This document shows positions 8,339 through 15,279 of a stretch of 30,460 nt of DNA, one piece after another. Both the position numbers and the translations under genes were made by a program. The first letter of the stretch is position 1, and every line of letters starts with the position of its first letter. Origin of the DNA: a virus; IMG/VR virus record IMGVR_UViG_3300028895_000054, positions 1 through 30,460 of that record, one strand, 5' to 3'. Below the pieces are notes generated by a model. It was not told where the DNA came from. It ran no database searches and saw only the letters and a program-made list of their open reading frames with translations.

Positions 8339-9274
8339 ATGAAATCACAAGATTTTTTAGCTGAAGCTACACCGGGCATGGACGAGATTAACGTTCCTAA
8401 GAAACTAGCAGCGGCAATTGCAAAAGAATATGATATTGAACATACTAAAGTTCCAGAGCCGTTAGAGAAAGCACCATCTAAAGCAGAAGCACAGAATAAC
8501 TTAGTTATATTTGTAAAAGATGATGGTACTGCTTATGCTGTACACCAACGTAGAGATTCATACTGGCATTTCTGGACTTATAAGAACGGTGAAATAAAAT
8601 ACGCCGATAAGAAAAACATCGGCGATGTTAAAAAATTAATCGGCGCTACTAAAAAGAACGGACACTGGTATGCAGTCGAAGGCGGATGGGATGGAATCCG
8701 TTACCGCGATGAGAAACCAGCGAGTGATGTTGACAGTGTTAGAAAACGCGAAGAAGTAGGTCAAGGCGAAGTTTGGTACGATTATATGGACCGTGTATTT
8801 CTTCCTAAAATACAAGACAAGTTAAATGGCTATGCTGATGCTATCTATGCAGGCTTGCGTGAAATCCCACGTGACTATGACAAGTATGGTGACCATAACC
8901 CAGGCGGCATTAGACGTAATATTGTTGGTAATCGTGACAGACAAAGTGCTCGCGAAGCAGCATTAATGGCTGCCGAAGCAATTGAAAGCATTGCAGAGCA
9001 TGGCTTTACTAAAAAGACAGTTGCTAAGTTCATTGAAACATACGGTACATTGCATCATGGGTATGGTAGTATTCCAGATAATGAAGCTGAGTTTCAAAAG
9101 TTAATGCAAGAAGAACCAGCAGCCCGAGCTAAGTTTGCTAAAACATTATTACAAATGGGTAAGAAAGAATACGAAAAAGTCCAAGAGCTTAAAATGTCTA
9201 TCTTAAAAGATAAGATGCAGCCTAAAGAAAGCGAAGATCTTAACGACATTAAAATATTAGGTGGTATTAAATAG
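8339..9274 (+). CDS. Putative internal head protein with targeting-like N-terminus, unknown function
   Basis: 311 residues. The N-terminus MKSQDFLAE-A is an almost exact parallel of the T4 IPII/IPIII tag (MKTYQEFIAE-A). Residues about 50-130 form an aromatic-rich domain (NNLVIFVKDDGTAYAVHQRR, YWHFWTYKNG, HWYAVEGGWDGIRYRD). The C-terminal half is helical and charged (AALMAAEAIESIAEHGFTKK, KMGKKEYEKVQELK-like). No catalytic motif is recognised. It is the last gene before the hairpin cluster and terminator that precede gp17, so it closes the gp16-to-internal-protein operon. It could be a DNA-associated core protein or an injected effector. Confidence 0.78.
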   Translation: MKSQDFLAEATPGMDEINVPKKLAAAIAKEYDIEHTKVPEPLEKAPSKAEAQNNLVIFVKDDGTAYAVHQRRDSYWHFWTYKNGEIKYADKKNIGDVKKLIGATKKNGHWYAVEGGWDGIRYRDEKPASDVDSVRKREEVGQGEVWYDYMDRVFLPKIQDKLNGYADAIYAGLREIPRDYDKYGDHNPGGIRRNIVGNRDRQSAREAALMAAEAIESIAEHGFTKKTVAKFIETYGTLHHGYGSIPDNEAEFQKLMQEEPAARAKFAKTLLQMGKKEYEKVQELKMSILKDKMQPKESEDLNDIKILGGIK

Positions 9275-9279
9275 TTTTT

Positions 9280-9350
9280 ATACCTTAGGACCATAAGGTA
9301 TGGCTGGCGCTTACAGCCTTAGAACTTCCCTCGCTACCTCTAAGTTCTAA
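9280..9350 (+). ncRNA. Candidate structured RNA: three tandem hairpins before gp17
   Basis: Right after a stop codon come three perfect hairpins. The first is ATACCTTA/TAAGGTAT (9280-9287/9294-9301, loop 6), the second GGCTG/CAGCC (9302-9306/9314-9318, loop 7), and the third TTAGAACTT/AAGTTCTAA (9319-9327/9342-9350, loop 14). They are spaced 0-1 base apart and a fourth hairpin, a terminator, follows at 9359. No ORF covers the region. The compact order looks like a small RNA or structured 3' UTR. I recognise no Rfam family. Confidence 0.5.
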
Positions 9351-9358
9351 AAAGTAAG

Positions 9359-9385
9359 AAAACCTGCTTCGGCAGGTTTTATTTT
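9359..9385 (+). terminator. Intrinsic terminator before gp17
   Basis: AAAACCTGC (9359-9367), UUCG-type tetraloop TTCG, GCAGGTTTT (9372-9380), then ATTTT. The 9-bp stem with a very stable loop ends the upstream late operon and the hairpin cluster. Confidence 0.9.
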
Positions 9386-9393
9386 GTTAAATA
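9386..9393 (+). promoter_or_regulatory. T4-type late promoter box 7 bases before gp17
   Basis: GTTAAATA, followed by CAATATT and then the ATG at 9401. The extended form TAAATACNATATT resembles the T4 late consensus TATAAATACTATT. No Shine-Dalgarno fits between box and start, so a leaderless transcript is predicted. Confidence 0.6.
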
Positions 9394-9400
9394 CAATATT

Positions 9401-10969
9401 ATGTCGAAGTCACTTGAAGGCGTCTTAGTTAAAAAAGCACACGCCAAACTTACATATACAGATGATGAACTTAAAGAGTTCATAGCTTGTGCCGATCAAG
9501 AGACCGGCCCTATGTTCTTTATGAGCAACTTCTTTCATATTCAGCATCCTAAAAAAGGTAAGTTGTTGTATGATCCTTTTGATTATCAAAAAGGACTAAT
9601 TGATTCATATCATCATCACCGCTTCTCTATTAACTTATTGTCTAGGCAAACAGGTAAAACAACCACAGCCGCAGGATACTTACTTTGGTATGCTATGTTT
9701 AAAGCAGACTCTACTATCCTTATTGCAGCTCACAAATACTCTGGTGTACAAGAAATTATGCAGCGTATTCGTTATGCATACGAACTATGCCCAGACCATA
9801 TACGAGCAGGTGTTACATCATATAACAAAGGTAGTATAGAGTTTGACAACGGCAGCCGATTGGTAGCCCAAGCAACCACTGAAAATACTGGACGTGGTAT
9901 GTCTATTACACTTCTATACTTAGACGAATTTGCATTCGTACGTCCTAACATTGCGAAAGAGTTCTGGACTTCAATATCACCTACACTAGCAACTGGTGGT
10001 AGTGCAATTATTACTTCTACTCCGAACTCGGATGAGGATCAGTTTGCTTTACTATGGAAAGGCGCAAATAAAACAGAAGATGAATTCGGTAACACAACAG
10101 AATTAGGTGTTAACGGATTTAAGGCATACGAAGCTGACTGGCGCTGTCATCCAGATCGCGATGAACAGTGGGCAGCAGATGAAATGGGCCGTATCGGTGA
10201 AGAACGTTTTAGACGTGAGCATTTAAATGAGTTTATCATCAATGACGAAACATTAGTAGCAGCAACAACGTTAATTGACATGGAAGGGTCAGAACCAGCA
10301 TATAAAGTAGGACAAGTGCGTTGGTGGGAAAAGCCAAAGAAAGGACATATCTATACAGTAGCATTAGATCCTAGTTTAGGTACAGGTGGTGATCCATCAG
10401 CAATACAAATATTTGACGCTACAACCACAACACAAATAGGCGAATGGAAACATAATAAAACGCCAGTGCAAATGCAAGTTAGAATCCTAGCAGACATTGT
10501 TAGAGAAATTCATGACCAAACACAAGACCCATTGAGCATCTATTATAGTATTGAAAACAATACACTAGGCGAAGCAGCATTAGTGTCCTTAGATAACTAT
10601 GGCGAAGATAATATTCCTGGTATGATGTTAAACGATACACAAGGTCCTAAAACACCTGGGCGTAGAAGTCGTAAAGGATTCAACACAACAAACAAAGCAA
10701 AACTTACAGCTTGTGCTAAGTTCAAGCACTTGGTAGAATCAAAACGAATGACTATTAAGAGTGCTAGTTTAATATCAGAGCTTAAAAACTTTGTAGCAGT
10801 TGGTAATAGTTATGAAGCGAAGCCAGGCGAGACAGACGATTTGGTTATGGCAACATTATTAACAACTAGAATGCTAAACGTTTTAAAAGATTATCACAAA
10901 GAATTAAGTGATCAAATAACAGACTTCAATGATGAGATTATAGCTCCGATGCCGTTTATCGTGTTTTAG
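9401..10969 (+). CDS. 17: Terminase large subunit gp17
   Basis: This is the packaging motor ATPase and headful nuclease, with 522 residues. The ATPase domain has Walker A SRQTGKTT (81-88; T4 has SRQLGKT), and further on Walker B LLYLDEFAF and coupling motif ITSTPNSDEDQF. The RNase H-fold nuclease domain shows ALDPSLGTGGDPSA (first Asp), SIENNTLGEAAL (Glu) and PGETDDLVMA (last Asp pair), so all catalytic positions are present. It is shorter than T4 gp17 (610). Its partner gp16 lies 3.6 kb upstream. The gene has its own late box and is insulated from upstream transcription by a strong terminator. A homing endonuclease gene follows. Confidence 0.97.
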   Translation: MSKSLEGVLVKKAHAKLTYTDDELKEFIACADQETGPMFFMSNFFHIQHPKKGKLLYDPFDYQKGLIDSYHHHRFSINLLSRQTGKTTTAAGYLLWYAMFKADSTILIAAHKYSGVQEIMQRIRYAYELCPDHIRAGVTSYNKGSIEFDNGSRLVAQATTENTGRGMSITLLYLDEFAFVRPNIAKEFWTSISPTLATGGSAIITSTPNSDEDQFALLWKGANKTEDEFGNTTELGVNGFKAYEADWRCHPDRDEQWAADEMGRIGEERFRREHLNEFIINDETLVAATTLIDMEGSEPAYKVGQVRWWEKPKKGHIYTVALDPSLGTGGDPSAIQIFDATTTTQIGEWKHNKTPVQMQVRILADIVREIHDQTQDPLSIYYSIENNTLGEAALVSLDNYGEDNIPGMMLNDTQGPKTPGRRSRKGFNTTNKAKLTACAKFKHLVESKRMTIKSASLISELKNFVAVGNSYEAKPGETDDLVMATLLTTRMLNVLKDYHKELSDQITDFNDEIIAPMPFIVF

Positions 10970-10987
10970 TACTATTCATCGTGTTTG

Positions 10988-10995
10988 TATAAATA
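10988..10995 (+). promoter_or_regulatory. Consensus T4-type late promoter box before HNH gene
   Basis: A perfect TATAAATA, preceded by G, ends 5 bases before the ATG at 11001. No Shine-Dalgarno is visible, so the transcript would be nearly leaderless. Confidence 0.65.
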
Positions 10996-11000
10996 AATGT

Positions 11001-11621
11001 ATGTACAAACAAAACAAATATACTACCTGGTATTATAATATAATTTCTACTGCTCAAAGCAGGTCACTGACAGAAGGATATGCTGAAAAGCATCACATTA
11101 TTCCACGTTCGTTAGGCGGAACAGATGACAAAGATAATTTAGTTGTATTAACTGCAAGAGAACACTTCGTCTGCCACCTACTACTCCCTAAGATGCTTAA
11201 AGGTTCCAACAAGAAAAAAATGTTATTTGCATTATGGGCAATGTCTAATCAACGTTCTGATGGTCAAGAGCAACGATATACTCCAACCGGAAGAATATAC
11301 GAGCAGATAAAACAACAAGCAGTAGAAGCTATTAGAGAAGCATCCTTAAAGCAAGATAAATCACATCTTAAGGGCCGCAAGATAACCTGGGCAGACAAGA
11401 TAAGTGAAACACTTAAAGGTCGTAAACCATCTGTAGAACGCAATGCTAAAGTAAGTAAATCACTTACAGGAAGAAAACGTTCCAAAGCAGAGTGCGAAGC
11501 AATTAGTAAAGGTCAACAAGGGTTTAAGTGGTATAACAATGGTACCAAAAATATTAAATGTCGACCTGAAGATGTGCCAGCAGGCTATACTCCAGGAATG
11601 TTTAAAACCTGTAAAAAATGA
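11001..11621 (+). CDS. HNH homing endonuclease with NUMOD3 repeats
   Basis: 206 residues. An N-terminal HNH nuclease has EKHHIIPRSLGGTDDKDNLV (H31, H32, N46) and TAREHFVCHLLL (H55, H59). The C-terminal half holds NUMOD3-type DNA-binding repeats (SETLKGRKPSVERNAKVSKS, SLTGRKRSKAECEAISKGQQ), then a basic WYNNGTKNIKCRPEDVP tail typical of phage endonucleases. Free-standing enzymes of this kind cut alleles lacking them and spread next to conserved genes, here just after gp17. It has its own late box. The stop overlaps the next small ORF (ATGA). The active site looks complete. Confidence 0.92.
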   Translation: MYKQNKYTTWYYNIISTAQSRSLTEGYAEKHHIIPRSLGGTDDKDNLVVLTAREHFVCHLLLPKMLKGSNKKKMLFALWAMSNQRSDGQEQRYTPTGRIYEQIKQQAVEAIREASLKQDKSHLKGRKITWADKISETLKGRKPSVERNAKVSKSLTGRKRSKAECEAISKGQQGFKWYNNGTKNIKCRPEDVPAGYTPGMFKTCKK

Positions 11622-11779
11622 TAAATCTAAATCTCAAGGATAAGTCAAAAGATGAGTTGCAAAAGCTCATTGAAGAGTTAAACTATAAAACAACAATAGC
11701 CCCATCACATCTAAGGCCATTAATAGTTCGTAATTTAAATATGGTAATAAAAGAATTTAAAAGTCGAAATCCAGACTAA
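11618..11779 (+). CDS. Small ORF coupled to HNH endonuclease
   Basis: 53 residues, starting in a four-base ATGA overlap with the HNH stop. It reads MINLNLKDKSKDELQKLIEE, then a basic segment (SHLRPLIVRNL, VIKEFKSRNPD). It is charged and helical, with no membrane segment. No family is recognised. It may be an accessory to the endonuclease or a small DNA/RNA-binding protein. The evidence is the coupled start and a complete short frame only. Confidence 0.5.
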   Translation: MINLNLKDKSKDELQKLIEELNYKTTIAPSHLRPLIVRNLNMVIKEFKSRNPD

Positions 11780-11794
11780 ATAGATTTGTATGTT

Positions 11795-11875
11795 ACAGTG
11801 CAGGATAGCAAGTCTAAGTGTAAAGTCCAAGAAGTGAAATTGATATGCTAACACTACTCACTATCCTGACACTGT
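11795..11875. repeat. Imperfect inverted repeat in intergenic region
   Basis: ACAGTGCAGGATAG (11795-11808) pairs with CTATCCTGACACTGT (11861-11875) over 14 pairs with a single bulged base. An inner AGTGT/ACACT pairing (11817-11821/11851-11855) is possible. No T run follows, so it is not a standard terminator. The 206 bases between 11779 and 11986 hold no convincing gene; besides this repeat they contain a late box at the end. A structured RNA or homing-associated site is possible. Confidence 0.5.
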
Positions 11876-11970
11876 GATATACCCCATTTTGTACTATTAT
11901 TTATGTAAAAGTTTTACATACTTAAATAAATTTCTCTAATAGAATGCCATTTATTGTATTTTGATTTAGT

Positions 11971-11978
11971 CATAAATA
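11971..11978 (+). promoter_or_regulatory. T4-type late promoter box before amidoligase-like gene
   Basis: CATAAATA, then CGATATT, then the ATG at 11986. Box and 7-base spacer are nearly identical to those of gp17. No Shine-Dalgarno is possible in this gap, so a leaderless transcript is predicted. Confidence 0.62.
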
Positions 11979-11985
11979 CGATATT

Positions 11986-14229
11986 ATGCGCTTATCAAAT
12001 TTATTAAAAGAATTTACACAACGCAAACCTGTCTTAGAAAAAGATATGGCGCCTTCTACACTTTCAAAAGAAGTACAACAAATTATCAAAAGTGGTAACA
12101 CACCAATGATTGGTGTAGAAATTGAAGTATGTATTCCTCGTGAAGATCACGAAGGATATGATCCAGAAGATGATCCGGATGTACCTAGCATCGATAATGA
12201 CACTACATTAGATGATTTAAAATACTTCTTCGATCAAAACAGCAGTGATGACTGGATGGATTTTTCTCAAAGCTATGATGAGTGGGTATGGGAAAAAGTA
12301 TCAGACCATCATTATGATAATGTAGAGAAAGCAAAAGATAATCCAGAACTATACAGCGGTGTAAAACAACGCTACATGCAAGAAGAAATTGATGCCGAAG
12401 GATTCAGAAGTCTATTAGATCAATTAAACATGGATGATGATTTTACAAACGAAGTTGTAGAAGAGATATTCGCAGATGCAATGAAAGCTCGTAAAAATAT
12501 TGGGCCAGCAAGTACTTGGGCTTATGAAGACGAGACTAACATGAAGGTTAACTATCCTGGCGCTAACTTATACTTAGAAATTTTTTATGAAGATGGCGAC
12601 TTTGACCATTATATGTATGAGTTCTTATCACAACAAGCAGAAGAAGAATATTGGGATCCATACGAAGAATTTACAGCAGGTATGTACATTAAAGATTATT
12701 ATGGTGGCGCCCATGGCACAATGTATGACTTCTTTTTAGACAATACAGATTGGTTATATTGGCCACTTGGTAGCTTAGGTAACGAAGGTTATGACATGGA
12801 TTTAGCCATGCAGATTAAAGATGCTATAGAAGGTGTTAGTGAGTATGATGTTATAGTATCATCGGATTATCATGGTGGCAGTGGACGCGGGCATAAGTGG
12901 ATCATTGAAGAAGATAGTTCAATTGAAGTTGATGACGAAAATGATACAGCATACGAAATTGTTGGTCCTGCTATACCTTATACAGACATACATGAAATTG
13001 AAGCAGTGTTCCATTTATTAAGAACTCAGTTTAATGCATACACAAATAATTCAACAGGCTTACATGTTAATGTTAGCATCGAAGGTGTTGATCATAAGAA
13101 AGTAGATTATACTAAACTTGCTTTATTATTAGGTGACGAGCATATATTAGACAAGTTCGACAGACTTGGTAATGGATATGCTGCACCTGCATTAGATAGA
13201 ATTGCAAGAGCAATGAATGATGCAGCAAATAAAACCAATCCATTTACAGGTCAACCTGCAGACAAGTATGCAAAGTTTATGGATAGTATTCGTTCTAAAA
13301 TGAATACAAGTGTGCATGATTTATTGGGTGAATTAACAATTGACAAATATACCTCAATTGGTTTAAAAAATAATAGAATTGAATTCCGTTCTCCAGGTAA
13401 TGCAAACTACTTAGACGATTGGGGCAAACTACAACAAACAATAGATCGGTTTGTTAGTACATACGCCATTGCAGCAGATCCAGAAGCACATAAACAAGAG
13501 TATGCTAAAAAGTTATACAGATTATTACAAGAGCCCAAAGATAAGGCACCAGTATATTCTAACGAAGTAATTAAATTATTCTCATTATATTCGTCGGGCA
13601 AAATTGACAAGCAAAGCCTAGTGCAAGGACTAAAAGGTGTACGTGGTGATCGTAATAAAGCAAAAGAAGAAAAAATAAAAGCACAGCAAAAACAAGAGTA
13701 CACGCAAGCAAAGAATGATTTAATTGAATGGATAAAATATAATTCACCAGACCAAGCGATACATGCCGTTGACCCGATGTTACAATTTGCTTTACGAACA
13801 GAGCGTGGTAAACTTATGAAACAGCCAGGTGCAGAAGAAAAGTATGGAGATACTTCTAATCATCAATTTAAAATGGATGTGTTGGCTATAATTAAATCTA
13901 ACTTATCTAAGAATATGGATTATTATAAAGAGTTAGCAGACAAAGAAAATCCAGACGGGCCAGCAGAGATGCCAAGCAATGCACCAGACATGAGTGATAA
14001 GTTTAATAATGCTGTAATGTTGATACATCAAAATTATAGATTAGCTGGTCGCGGCAACGAAGTAACAGAATATGATATTAAACCTGTCTTATTTCATGCA
14101 ATACAACAAGAAAAAGCTCGTGGCAATGAAGATGAACAAGCATTAAGAAATGCATTTAGACGCTTATCGGCAGATATTAATTATTATAGAGATACAGGAA
14201 TAGTAAACGTAGAAGCAGGATTTTCATAA
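11986..14229 (+). CDS. Amidoligase-like (COOH-NH2 ligase) protein with capsid-targeting-like N-terminus
   Basis: 747 residues. The N-terminus MRLSNLLKE-F fits the internal-protein tag pattern. The catalytic signature resembles the glutamine-synthetase/GCS-fold amidoligase family: IGVEIEVCIP (Glu45 and Glu47), GLHVNVS (His360) and RIEFRSPG (Glu466, Arg468), in the usual order. The family joins carboxyl and amino groups with ATP. A very acidic, aromatic insertion fills residues about 55-340, and a Lys/Gln-rich coiled segment near 560-590 leads into a helical C-terminus. Its stop overlaps the next start (TAATG). The substrate is unknown; cell wall or protein modification is an inference. A packaged, injected enzyme is also possible given the tag. 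Confidence 0.75.
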   Translation: MRLSNLLKEFTQRKPVLEKDMAPSTLSKEVQQIIKSGNTPMIGVEIEVCIPREDHEGYDPEDDPDVPSIDNDTTLDDLKYFFDQNSSDDWMDFSQSYDEWVWEKVSDHHYDNVEKAKDNPELYSGVKQRYMQEEIDAEGFRSLLDQLNMDDDFTNEVVEEIFADAMKARKNIGPASTWAYEDETNMKVNYPGANLYLEIFYEDGDFDHYMYEFLSQQAEEEYWDPYEEFTAGMYIKDYYGGAHGTMYDFFLDNTDWLYWPLGSLGNEGYDMDLAMQIKDAIEGVSEYDVIVSSDYHGGSGRGHKWIIEEDSSIEVDDENDTAYEIVGPAIPYTDIHEIEAVFHLLRTQFNAYTNNSTGLHVNVSIEGVDHKKVDYTKLALLLGDEHILDKFDRLGNGYAAPALDRIARAMNDAANKTNPFTGQPADKYAKFMDSIRSKMNTSVHDLLGELTIDKYTSIGLKNNRIEFRSPGNANYLDDWGKLQQTIDRFVSTYAIAADPEAHKQEYAKKLYRLLQEPKDKAPVYSNEVIKLFSLYSSGKIDKQSLVQGLKGVRGDRNKAKEEKIKAQQKQEYTQAKNDLIEWIKYNSPDQAIHAVDPMLQFALRTERGKLMKQPGAEEKYGDTSNHQFKMDVLAIIKSNLSKNMDYYKELADKENPDGPAEMPSNAPDMSDKFNNAVMLIHQNYRLAGRGNEVTEYDIKPVLFHAIQQEKARGNEDEQALRNAFRRLSADINYYRDTGIVNVEAGFS

Positions 14230-14675
14230 TGTCAAAATATTTAGAAGAACACAAGTCAGCAATACAAATGATAATAGCCGCTGGCGCTTTAATTACTGCT
14301 ATTGCTGCGCCAATCGGGTTATGGTTAACATTTACAAATTATGTCGACGGTGTAGCAACAAAATTACAAGCAGATTATGTTGAGCGTGATCAATCTGTAT
14401 TACAGAACACTGGTACAGCAATCGGTGTAAGAACAAAGATGCTTAAAGCGATTATTGAAGAATCTAATCTAGGTGGCTATAAAGCAATACAAGAAATATT
14501 AGAGCAACGTGCAGAGTTATTAAGTAAACGACTAGCAGACATGCAAGACTTGCCACATACAAACTATAAGAAAGGTTTAGTTCTTGATGAACTTAAACGT
14601 GTTGATGACATTTTAGAAGATGTAGAGAGGTTAATTAAAAAGGTAGATAAGATATGGGATCCAAACTTAGAATAA
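14229..14675 (+). CDS. Single-pass membrane protein with coiled coil (i-spanin- or holin-like)
   Basis: 148 residues. A short charged N-terminus (MSKYLEEHK) is followed by a hydrophobic segment at about 12-35 (IQMIIAAGALITAIAAPIGLWLTF), then about 110 charged helical residues with heptad character (EILEQRAELLSKRLADMQ, LDELKRVDDILEDVERLIKK). This resembles the layout of inner-membrane spanins (one N-terminal anchor plus periplasmic coiled coil). The next gene, encoding an exported Pro-rich protein, starts inside its 3' end, as in Rz/Rz1 pairs. It is coupled to the amidoligase-like gene by a one-base overlap. A holin or a generic membrane protein is the alternative. Confidence 0.65.
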   Translation: MSKYLEEHKSAIQMIIAAGALITAIAAPIGLWLTFTNYVDGVATKLQADYVERDQSVLQNTGTAIGVRTKMLKAIIEESNLGGYKAIQEILEQRAELLSKRLADMQDLPHTNYKKGLVLDELKRVDDILEDVERLIKKVDKIWDPNLE

Positions 14676-15031
14676 TAGCGTTAATGTTTTTAGTAACGCC
14701 TGTTTATGCAATGGGCCCAACAAAGCATCCAGAATATGATCAAGCATTTGATCAATATATTCAAGAAGCAGAACGCCCTATACCCCAAAGCAGTATTCCA
14801 AAACCGACGGCACCAAAGCAAAGTTCTGTTATGCCAGCACCGGAACCTGTGTTAATAGTTCCTGCAGAGGTTGTGTCTGTACCAGACCGCAAGATTGCGA
14901 CAGAAAAAGATATTTATATTCCGAAGTACTTTAAGTACCTACCGCCTAAGTATCGCGAAAAACTAATAGAAAAAAGAATAAAAAAAAAGCAGGCGGAGTT
15001 CGATAACCAACCAAGAGATGTAGAATTATGA
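14654..15031 (+). CDS. Exported proline-rich small protein (possible o-spanin analogue)
   Basis: 125 residues. A signal peptide is clear: MGSKLRIIALMFLVTPVYA with an A-x-A-like end (VYA-M) and no lipobox cysteine. The mature part is proline-rich (RPIPQSSIPKPTAPKQSS, APEPVLIVPAEVVSVPD), then basic (KYREKLIEKRIKKKQAEF). The start lies 22 bases inside the upstream membrane-protein gene, recalling overlapping spanin genes. However, classical o-spanins are lipoproteins and this one lacks the cysteine, so the spanin assignment is tentative. It could instead be another periplasmic phage protein. Confidence 0.62.
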   Translation: MGSKLRIIALMFLVTPVYAMGPTKHPEYDQAFDQYIQEAERPIPQSSIPKPTAPKQSSVMPAPEPVLIVPAEVVSVPDRKIATEKDIYIPKYFKYLPPKYREKLIEKRIKKKQAEFDNQPRDVEL

Positions 15032-15279
15032 TGTACTCAGAAGAAGAAGCCAAAAGAAAATATTGCCCGCATATTAATAACCCATGTTTGGGCAAAGAAT
15101 GTATGATGTTTTCGTTTGTGGTTAGAGAGTATAGATCACAAGAGCCTGTTAGATTAGGCGGTGCAGCAGCACTAGAAACTCATGTTACAACTAGACAAGA
15201 CAAGTTAAAAAATAATACATGCTATGATAAAATTGATTTATATCATTGCGGATTAACAGCAAAGCCGGAAGTTAAATGA
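15028..15279 (+). CDS. Small cysteine-rich protein, probable metal binder
   Basis: 83 residues. Cysteines are clustered as KYCPHINNPCLGKECMMF, and two more occur near the C-terminus (TCYDKIDLYHCG). The CP-x-C-x-C arrangement resembles small phage proteins with C-x-G-x-x-C-M-type motifs that may bind Zn or Fe-S. It starts with ATGATG overlapping the previous stop by 4 bases and ends in an ATGA overlap with the next gene, so it is translated within the same tightly coupled operon. No enzymatic function is recognised. Confidence 0.65.
   Translation: MMYSEEEAKRKYCPHINNPCLGKECMMFSFVVREYRSQEPVRLGGAAALETHVTTRQDKLKNNTCYDKIDLYHCGLTAKPEVK

Noticed and set aside
9280-9380. CRISPR-like or repeat array
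   Set aside because: The four hairpins have different sequences and no regular spacers, so they are structures and not direct repeats.
11780-11985. tRNA or small gene in the gap
   Set aside because: No cloverleaf, anticodon arm or CCA-like end was seen, and no frame with a ribosome site; only the inverted repeat and a late box remain.
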